DNA of 39,458 bases, taken from contig JH153004.1 of NCBI GenBank assembly GCA_000226015.1, forward strand, positions 68,873-108,330. The letters run 5' to 3'. Position numbers and translations under genes: made by a program. The notes beneath the pieces were generated by a model. It was not told the DNA's origin, searched no databases, and was given only the letters and a program-made list of their open reading frames with translations. The stretch is from Mnemiopsis leidyi (lineage: Eukaryota; Ctenophora; Tentaculata; Lobata; Bolinopsidae). Of the stretch, positions 32,579 to 39,458 are shown piece after piece. The first letter of the stretch is position 1. Each line of letters opens with the position of its first letter.

Positions 32579-34752
32579 CTAGTCGCATAGCTTAAACACT
32601 AAAGCAGTTCTGGAAGGCAAATAGGTCGAGATAAAGAACTTGTCGCCCTCAGTATACGAAAAATACTCTGTGTTCTGATCAATCCTGTTCTGTCCACCAA
32701 ACACCTCCGCATCGGAATTCAGGACCACTTTGTACTTGCCGGGAGACTTAACCTGCGTCCTGTAACCCTGGAAACTTTCCCAGTGGAGGTTGAAAGTGAA
32801 ACAAAGGTCGCCTCGCTCAAACACGATAACCTTGTCTGCCTCATGAGCAAGGTAGATGTATCCGTTACCCTGGTCCAGCCACTTGTACTCCCGCTCTGCG
32901 GTGAGGATCGCAGCGTCAAACCTCTCCAGAAACTTGTATCTGAGAAGCTGGTCGTCAGGCAGATTGTACTGACGTCTACAGTAGTGATAACTCTCTCCGT
33001 TACCCTCGCGGGGAAAGTCCAGCCACTCGGGATGTCCGAACTCGTTTCCCATGAAAGTCAGGATACCTTCCCCGCCGAGACCAAACGTCAACAATCTTAA
33101 GATCTTGTGGAGAGCGATACCGCGCTCTATCCGCGGTGTCAACTCCGAGAGGACGGACATGTTTGTATACATCTCCCGATCCATCAGCCAGAACGCGATA
33201 GATTTGTCTCCAACTAGAGCCTGATCGTGACTCTCCACATAGGCGATGTTCTTCTCTTTATACCTCCGGTTGTTCAGAGTGTGAACAATGTTCCCGACAT
33301 CCCACTCAGCATCAGTAGTGCTCTCCTTCAACAACTTGATCCACAAATCAGGTGTAGACATGGCAAGCCGGTAGTCGAACCCTACACCTCCTTCTCTGAC
33401 CGGCCTACAGAGACCAGGAAAACCAGACACGTCCTCAGCTATGGTAACTATATTTGGGTATCGTGAGTGTAGGTACTCGTTAGCTAGCATCATGTAGTTT
33501 ACAGCACCCTGGTTCAAGTACTCGTTAAAGTACTCGTTGTAGTCGCCACTAAAACTGTAGTTCGCCCCGTGATGGTGGTACAACATGGAGGTTACCCCGT
33601 CAAACCTAAACCCGTCAAACTTGAACTCAGACACCCAGTACTCGAGGTTAGACAGGAGGAACTTCAGTGTGGCAGTGTTGGTGTAGTCGAATATTCTGGA
33701 GTTCCACTGTTCATGTTGACCAGCAGGTCCAGATAGGAAGTAATGAGAGTCAGACCCGTCGAAAGAGTTCAGACCGTCGGTGGTGTTGTTGGAGGCGTGA
33801 CTGTGAACCAGGTCGAGTAGGACTATCATCCCGTGCTTGTGGGCAGTGTCGATCAGGTATTTGAGGGTGTCCGGCGGGCCGAACCGACTGGAGGGCGCGA
33901 AGAAAGACGTGACCTGAAATTGGACCTGGTCAAAGCAATGACAACCCACCGAATCATTAAAATCGAGCTGAATGTCAATGATTTAATCAGGCAATTAAGC
34001 AATAAATAGATATCGATCACATCACACACTTCCCACTCTGACACAACATACTGACAAACCTGATAGCCAAAGCTTGCGTAATAAGCGTGTTCCATCACCG
34101 CCATCAACTGGACGGTATTATACCCCAATTTAGCAATCCTAGGTATGACGGTATCAGCAAACTCGACGTAGGACGATATTTTAGGTTCAGGAGTACAGAT
34201 GCCCACGTGACTCTCGTAGATGTAGAGAACTCTAGGAGGCAGGGGAGCCTTGTACTCCCACTCGAACTGAGGGGAGGGGAGGAACACTTCGTTGAAGTAG
34301 ATCCTGGTACCCTGGGTGACGTACCGAGCCCAGGGACTGATTCTGTCGAACTTGTTCCCTTGTTTATCCTCGCAGAAGAACCTCAAGTCTGATCCAACTG
34401 GGATTTTACACTGTCCATTCTGGTCAGGTCGGATGACCAACTCCCAGATTTCACCTTCTTTTTGCACAAACTTGTATTCCGTTTTGTTCCAATGGTTGAA
34501 GTCTCCGGCAAGGTGCAATGTAGCCATGTTAGGGGCCCACTCTCTACATCTCACAGAATTATCTGTCTGTATTTGTATTCCGAACTCCTGATAAGAGTTA
34601 GCAAAGTCCTCTAAAGATGGTGATACAGATAATATCCTATCTCTAGTGTGCTGATAGTTGGAGTAAAGGTTGTCCAGGTGGGTCTTGAAGGGTGAGAGGT
34701 AGGGGTCTAGAGAGAGGAGGGAGGAGATGTCCGGAGCGGAGGAACTTGACAT
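32579..34752 (-). CDS. GBE1: 1,4-alpha-glucan branching enzyme, complete, 675 aa
   Basis: It cuts alpha-1,4 glucan chains and rejoins them by alpha-1,6 bonds, the branching step of cytosolic glycogen synthesis. Exons: complement(32579..33913, 34060..34752), joined in phase at FGYQ|VTSFF. A CBM48-type N-domain ([20 protein letters not shown]) is followed by the GH13 barrel. Conserved regions are clear: [27 protein letters not shown] (nucleophile Asp, about 336), TIAEDVSG (acid/base Glu, about 391), [13 protein letters not shown] (Asp, about 461), [14 protein letters not shown] and ESYHYCRRQ, then a C-terminal beta domain. Vertebrate GBE1 has about 702 residues. The ATG at 34752 matches the family start; an in-frame ATG at 34923 would add 57 residues rich in Asn and Ser with little similarity. 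Only one intron (146 bp) interrupts the coding region, far fewer than in vertebrates. Confidence 0.97.
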
Positions 34753-35173
34753 GCCTGGATAAGATCGGGTGTGAGGTTTGGGAGTTCTTGAAGCGTGAGA
34801 ATAAAGCCGGAAACAATTCAAGAATATCAAGGATTTTTGTAAGTCGATATTTGAATTAGAAGAATTGTTCAATAGTGAATTTGGAATTATTACTAATTGT
34901 AGATTTGAAATAAGATAGATCAATAATTGGTAAATTGTTAAGTGGTTGGGTGTAAAAAGTGGTTGGATGTAGTAAAACAGCAGTAGAAATTTTTATAATT
35001 TTAAAAATGTATATCAAATATCTATTCCTCTCAAAACTTTACAAATTCTAGCATAAATAAATAAATAAATATCAAATATCATATCGAAAAAGGTAATAAA
35101 TTGATAAGTTTTGAAATCAACGAAATATCAAACAATTGCAAAATCAACGAAATATCAAGCAATTGCTACATTA
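34753..35173. other. GBE1 upstream region
   Basis: Presumed GBE1 promoter and 5' UTR. Contains an AATA-type microsatellite (AAATAAATAAATAAAT near 35055) and two TCAACGAAATATCAA repeats near 35115-35160. No gene. Confidence 0.45.
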
Positions 35174-35267
35174 CACTGAAACACCTTCTTCTGTGATCCA
35201 GTCAGTAATTAAAACCAATCAAATGTTCTGCAAGATTACTGAACCGACTATTATAGGTGTTTCAGTG
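35174..35267. mobile_element. 94-bp TA-flanked MITE
   Basis: Inverted ends CACTGAAACACCT and AGGTGTTTCAGTG (13 bp, perfect) with TA on both sides, as for Tc1/mariner-type insertions. The inner parts also pair loosely (CAGTCAGTAAT / ATTACTGAACCGACT). No coding capacity. Confidence 0.88.
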
Positions 35268-36153
35268 TATTATCTCGGTAGTCTAATTCAGATACTAATC
35301 ATGCATTAACAATAAAACAACTCGAAATATCAAATATTTTTGTAAGAACGATGGTCTACATCTTAAAACATCAAAATCAAACAAAGAGTTCAAAAGATCA
35401 AAATTTCAACAGGGAATTCATCCCAAAAGTATCAAATCTAGAATTTATCATTCTAAGCATCAAGTCCAGACTTTATATTTCTAAGCTTCAAGTCCAAATT
35501 TTATCTCTCCCAGCATCAAGTCCGGTTTATTCTCTCTAAGCGAAGAGTCTAGACTTATTGACAAGGCCTAGCTTTAGAAGTTGGTGAAGTCCAAGCTGCG
35601 CAATGGCTATGTCGTTCAAGGTGAAGAATGTCACCAACTGTCCAACTGAAGAGCAAAGTTTGAATGGGGGATTGCCACCTTAAAAAACTCTAAAAACATT
35701 TATATCAATTTTGGGAATTTTACGGTCCCTATTGAGTTTTTTAGATATAGAAATTTGACTTAGTTTGGGCTTTTTCAGTTGCATTATACAGTAATTCTTT
35801 AAAATCTACCGCGTGGTACTTCGTCTTCAGCACTAATTACATCTTAGAATGATTTTCAAATGGTTTTTATTTTGAGGAAGTTAAATCATAACTGTAAAAA
35901 CTCTATATCAATTTTGGGCATTTAAGCGTGAAAATAAGTTTTTTTAGAGTTTTTTAGATATATATTAAAGCATAATTCATAAGAAAATACCATAAGGACA
36001 AACGCAGGATAATTGGCATTTCCAGAATCATGTAATTTCTGTAATATTTGTAGGAAAGGAAATTATTCGGTAAGGTATATATCAAAATTATCATATATTA
36101 TCATTTGTCAAAATACAAAAGAGAAAAATGAAAGTTATTTAGGACTTTGCGTT
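35268..36153. other. AT-rich repeats, no gene
   Basis: Two related blocks, near 35685-35755 and 35897-35965, share ACTCTA...TATATCAATTTTGGG and then GAGTTTTTTAGATATA. They look like a local direct duplication or the two ends of one old element. Between 35410 and 35540 several AGCATCAAGTCCA / AAGCTTCAAGTCCA units repeat imperfectly. No exon was read. Confidence 0.5.
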
Positions 36154-36582
36154 TTATGTTTCTGTAGAAGGATTGCCAGGTTGTCTGTTAGCGGCTCTAG
36201 CAGACCGGGCCATCTTGGAGAGACTACTGATGCGACATCCCAACTTTGCCCTGCACTCTAAGTCCAGCTCGGCCAACGCCTCTTCCACTATCTGCTTGGT
36301 AGATAAGTCCGTCCTAGCTGCTCGCTCCTTCAACCTCTTCTTAACACGGTGCACCATGATCTCCGCTCTCTGTTCGTCATGGTTGTGGGAAGATGAGTTC
36401 TTCACCGTGTCTCCGTGTAGAACCAGTCGAGCCGGACATCCGGACACCACACAGGACCAGTATGTCTTGGTAACTCCGGCTGCTCCGGATCTTCTTCTGT
36501 TGAGGGAGTAGCGATGTCCGTCCAGTAGAGCGTTGTCCCTTCCTCGCTTGCCAGTAGTGTATTCGACAGTGGGGGTAGACAT
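36154..36582 (-). CDS. Small FLYWCH zinc-finger protein, intronless, 142 aa
   Basis: FLYWCH fingers are metazoan Cys2His2-type DNA- or protein-binding modules, found in chromatin proteins such as mod(mdg4) products and in some MULE-like transposases. One finger is seen (about residues 8-70): GHRYSLNR, TKTYWSCVVSGCPARLVLHG and SSSHNHD, giving Cys44, Cys49, His66 and His68. A basic, helix-forming tail (RVKKRLKERAARTD...) ends with ARAANRQPGNPSTET. The frame is open from ATG at 36582 to the stop with no introns, unusual among the multi-exon genes here; GC and codon use resemble a real gene. A TATAAAAG lies about 30 bases upstream. It could be a host gene, a retrocopy, or the DNA-binding part of a transposon-derived gene; no transposase domain is seen nearby. 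Confidence 0.82.
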   Translation of the reverse strand: MSTPTVEYTTGKRGRDNALLDGHRYSLNRRRSGAAGVTKTYWSCVVSGCPARLVLHGDTVKNSSSHNHDEQRAEIMVHRVKKRLKERAARTDLSTKQIVEEALAELDLECRAKLGCRISSLSKMARSARAANRQPGNPSTET

Positions 36583-36611
36583 GATCGATATGGCAGGGGG
36601 TGTGGAGTGGC

Positions 36612-36619
36612 TTTTATAT
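36612..36619 (-). promoter_or_regulatory. TATA box before the FLYWCH gene
   Basis: The minus strand reads GATATAAAAGCC here, 30-37 bases before the ATG at 36582. At normal TATA spacing, transcription would start almost at the ATG, leaving a very short leader; initiation at a later ATG is then also possible. Confidence 0.45.
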
Positions 36620-36689
36620 CATTCAGCGGTAACGAGCAGTAGCAAGCACGCTTTGATCGGGCCAATGCTTGCTTTAAGATCTTTGGGAA

Positions 36690-36770
36690 AGGAGGTCAGC
36701 TCGCAGTGATGTGATCAGTATGCTTCACAAGGAGATCACATCATTCGCAAGTTGAGCTCACATCACCTTA
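36690..36770. repeat. GATCACATCA / TGATGTGATC inverted repeats
   Basis: TGATGTGATC (near 36708) is followed by GATCACATCA (near 36735) and further CTCACATCACC, CGATCACGCC motifs. They could be binding sites in the FLYWCH promoter or simply a small palindromic repeat; nothing further can be said. Confidence 0.5.
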
Positions 36771-36954
36771 TGAACAACTGCGATCACGCCATGTTGAAAG
36801 ATTCGAACAAGTGTGTGGTAAGCAGTCAGCAGATCAATCAACCAGATAAGATCAATCGGGATCACGTGTTACTTCTCTCCATTAATTGTATTAGCATGAG
36901 CGCCAAAACTTTGAAACATCCACAACTTTCAAGGAAATAGTTTAAATCACTTAC

Positions 36955-37090
36955 TTGTGTAAAAAGATTTATAACTCCCCTGCAGCCGGTACCCCTCCCC
37001 TTTCTCGATCTTAATGTGAGCTACCGGTCCAGCTACTAGCCTGTAAATTAACCATGTTAACAGGAGCAATAAAATAAACCATATCGTCAT
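36955..37090 (-). CDS. First exon of a signal-anchored protein (possibly TEX264-like)
   Basis: ATG at 37090 opens a hydrophobic stretch (MTIWFILLLLTWLIYRLVAG), then PVAHIKIEKGEGYRLQGSYK, ending at a strong donor ACACAA|GTAAGT in phase 1. A membrane anchor followed by a beta-rich start is the layout of the ER-phagy receptor TEX264 (remembered text LLAGVEVSAG ... VAYKF), but the match is short and weak. The next exon was not found: the following 2 kb on this strand hold the FLYWCH gene and AT-rich DNA. Either the intron is large with the FLYWCH gene nested in it, or the gene is broken. Confidence 0.4.
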
Positions 37091-37592
37091 TAGAAAAATT
37101 CACAACAATCGGTTGAGGTACACACTACACGTATCACGTACATACTGGAGGAGTCACGAATACAGTTAGGAACCGTTAAAACCGTTCCTAGACCCACCAC
37201 TGTCCGCCTAGCTCGACATTTGGGGCTCTTAAACGGAGAAGTCGTACAAGTGGGGCTTCCTACGCCAAGTACTTCAGACTAATCCGAGCAATGTTGTCCT
37301 CTATAAATAATCATCACAACATCAGGCGAGAAAGATAACCAGGTGGATTCTGCCCGTCACGCCCTGACTAGCTATCATGTGACTAAGGTCTGTCACGTGA
37401 CGTCACAAGAAGATCCTCCTTCAATTATTGGAATGATAACCACGCACCGTCTTGCTTTTCATGTGAAGTGTTTCGCTTTTCATACCACTTTCTCTGCCTA
37501 TTTGGATTAAGATCAATTCCGTTAATTACGTCAAAGCATTAGCGCAAGTGAAGATTTTGATAGTACTAAAGACATTACGAAACACAGGTTCC
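37091..37592. other. Presumed promoter region with E-box/CRE
   Basis: No coding segment seen. A nearly self-complementary stretch, TAGGAACCGTTAAAACCGTTCCTA, lies near 37169-37192. The compound site at 37392-37405 is listed separately. Confidence 0.4.
37392..37405. promoter_or_regulatory. Overlapping CLEAR/E-box and CRE
   Basis: GTCACGTGAC (37392-37401) is a full palindromic E-box matching the CLEAR element bound by TFEB/MITF-type bHLH-ZIP factors. It overlaps TGACGTCA (37398-37405), the full CRE bound by CREB/ATF. It stands about 300 bases upstream of the signal-anchor exon at 37090. Exact matches to both consensus palindromes in overlap are unlikely by chance, but function is inferred. Confidence 0.55.
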
Positions 37593-37874
37593 CTAAGTAC
37601 CTAATGTCATGAAAGGGACGGAAAAGTGGTTTAATAAAGTCAATTTCACACCTTTAGCTTTCTGCCTTTGACCTATTATAACATGCCGACAGCCTACTTT
37701 CGGCGATATTCCCCGGTTTTTATTCGAACAGCACCTTGGATAATTGATTATTTCGTAGTTTAGACCGTCACGTACTATACGGTTCGCTTTACTCCTCGCC
37801 CCTCGGCTATTCTCAGCCAATCGATCTATCTCGTCGAGTTGTTTTTCCTCCAGCTGCAGGTCGATACATGAGCT
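37593..37874 (-). CDS. Possible terminal exon of an unknown cysteine-containing protein
   Basis: An open frame on the minus strand reads LQLEEKQLDEIDRLAENSRG, later IINYPRCCSNKNRG and GCRHVIIGQRQKAKG, then a stop at 37593-37595. Charged helix followed by a Cys-containing part looks coding. Acceptors at CGACCTGCAG (exon from 37852) or ATGAAG (from 37874) are possible. A candidate upstream exon near 38035-38130 (FGCYVKQICTDWKTCGG, donor AA|GTAAGC) joins in phase to the second of these. Family unknown; weak evidence. Confidence 0.35.
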   Translation of the reverse strand, partial: SSCIDLQLEEKQLDEIDRLAENSRGARSKANRIVRDGLNYEIINYPRCCSNKNRGISPKVGCRHVIIGQRQKAKGVKLTLLNHFSVPFMTLGT

Positions 37875-39308
37875 TCATTAGTAATAAGTTTGACACCGGG
37901 TTCCTACCATCATCACCATACCACCATCCTCAATCTAAACTTCATTTTTGTCTTTGCATAACACTTAGAATCTAACAACAAGAGAGGAGTCTCATAATAC
38001 CCTATGAAGGAGCACGCAATGTTGTAGATTATAGAATCTAGCTTACTTAATTCCACCACAGGTCTTCCAATCAGTGCAAATTTGCTTAACGTAACACCCA
38101 AACCGGACCAAACCGAACATCAAGTGAAGTCGAGCAACTCAAAGGTGGTAATTAGTGGAGAAAACAGACAGTCTATTGCTGCATTGTCACATGTCTCTTC
38201 AAATCCTGAGAAAATCTTTCAAATAGCATCATATCAGTTGAGGAAGCTGCATTGAATGATAATACCCGATCATTCTCTTCCTGCATTTTTCAAGAGCCAC
38301 CTGATAAAAAAGCCAGTGAATGTATCTCTTGGCAACGATGTCCTCTCAAATGACGTCTACGTCCACAAAAAATCTTCAGATATCCGATAAAATAATTTTG
38401 AATATGGATCTTCCCAGACGTGTTATAACAGCCGATAATTGAATACTCCTCCAGTAACTTAAAAACAAAGACACAACAGTACCAAATCGATATTATAGAA
38501 ACTTGATAGGGTTTAACTTTGATTTTGATTTACGAAACGCTAACTTTACACCTTGCTCCGCCTTTTTTCTAAAATTTAGGTAGGTTTGTTTTCCTTAACT
38601 TGCCATAAATTCGTATTTCGAATGGCTGTTTAGACTAGTTTGTTTTGGATGGCGTTAAGTCGCCAAAACCATCAATATCGACCACCAGAGGCCAAATTTC
38701 AGTCAGATTGTTGAGCTAGATTAAATTAGAAAACAAAACCAACAAAATGTCATCAATATCGACCAGCCAATAGTTGAAATCGAATTGAGCCATTAAGGTC
38801 GAGTAGACACAACGACATCTACCACCCATTCTAAAACCAATTTTCTCAGTATTGTCGATATTGGATGTACCATGGAAACTATGGACTGTGTTATGTAGTA
38901 ATATACCCAAATAAGTCAAATACCACTCGACGATTTCCAATCAATCAGCAGATCGAAATTGATAATAATCAGCTGATTGAATAAACAGTGCTAGGTTATA
39001 GGTTTCAACCATGGTTTACGCAAACTTGTGGTCAATCTTGAACTAATTATCCGTTATGGCACGTGCAATCTTGATTGAAGTGATAAGTCAAGTTTACTGG
39101 AATATACAACCATTCTACACTGTTGTACCCTCGCACCCTACGTTTCCACGTGAAACCTTTATCCACGTTAGCAAGCTGTATTTACTTAGGAATCCTGCGT
39201 GTTTGGGCTCTTTGTCCTCATTGTTTATTCTACTGATAGGGTGTTATTGACCTTACCTTTAATTAGATTGTTCACCCTGATGGGGCTTATTGTAATTGGA
39301 TCTTTGTA
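37875..39308. other. Right end of window, no clear gene
   Basis: Apart from the candidate exon near 38035-38130 I see no supported coding segment. CATCAATATCGACCA occurs twice (near 38668 and 38752), with CGATATTG inverted near 38855, an old small repeat. Short open frames at 38716-38940 and 39056-39250 show no splice context. Confidence 0.35.
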
Positions 39309-39338
39309 ATCACGTGATCCCGTTAGGAGTCACGTGAT
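39309..39338. promoter_or_regulatory. Paired CACGTG E-boxes
   Basis: ATCACGTGAT (39309-39318) and GTCACGTGAT (39329-39338) stand 20 bases apart, two helical turns. They may mark a promoter of a gene beyond the window edge, bound by bHLH or bHLH-ZIP factors. Confidence 0.4.
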
Positions 39339-39458
39339 TGATACTATTTAACCTCATCCGTTGTTGGAATCGGGGCCTTTTTGGTTTACCTCGAATTGAG
39401 ATTTGGGAGTTCTCGAGAAACTACGATTGTAATATACTATTCTAATTGGTTATTTAAA

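Noticed and set aside
33227-34591. Several plus-strand open frames across GBE1
   Set aside because: They are antisense to strongly conserved GBE1 codons and show no family text.

Overview
The window is animal (metazoan) nuclear DNA: AT-rich, with many short GT–AG introns, cilia genes, metazoan-type mosaic domains (trypsin/CUB/LDLa, FLYWCH) and eukaryotic transposons (hAT, TA-targeting MITEs, a tRNA-derived SINE). The short introns and compact genes suggest an invertebrate, perhaps an early-branching one such as a cnidarian or ctenophore, but the sequence alone does not settle the lineage. Gene models were made by hand from splice sites, reading phase and remembered family sequences; no search was run.

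Layout. (1) 744-2980, minus: a seven-exon gene for an unrecognised single-pass membrane protein, every junction in phase. (2) 3581-8197, plus: the C-terminal 705 residues of IFT172 in 13 exons; the N-terminal part is not in the window. (3) About 8200-15064: a duplicated zone where IFT172 and a secretagogin/calretinin-like EF-hand gene (13464-17136, minus) converge. The last IFT172 exon occurs three times (one live, two decayed) and the last two EF-hand exons occur twice (both intact). A 10-N assembly gap lies at the copy boundary. One copy carries a 912-bp non-autonomous hAT element with an exact 8-bp target duplication; the other keeps the empty site. (4) 19207-19627: a tRNA-derived SINE, with a decayed relative near 24462-24735. 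(5) 20355-24067, plus: a secreted serine protease with CUB and LDLa domains and a hydrophobic C-terminus. (6) 24068-29321: gene-poor, holding one convincing orphan minus-strand exon (25429-25627) and a minisatellite. (7) 29322-31573, minus: URI1, the unconventional prefoldin. (8) 32579-34752, minus: GBE1, glycogen branching enzyme, complete with one intron. (9) 36154-36582, minus: a small intronless FLYWCH zinc-finger gene. (10) 36955-39458: a signal-anchor first exon with an overlapping E-box/CRE upstream, a possible further minus-strand exon, and unassigned DNA.

These genes do not form one pathway; this is an ordinary gene neighbourhood. The most informative structure is the duplicated convergent 3' ends with their transposon history, and a repeated tendency for tandem repeats to grow out of 5' splice sites (IFT172, EF-hand gene, protease). 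I found no clear new multi-gene system. The nearest to undescribed biology are the unknown membrane-protein gene at the left end and the EF-hand gene whose first third lacks recognisable EF-hands.
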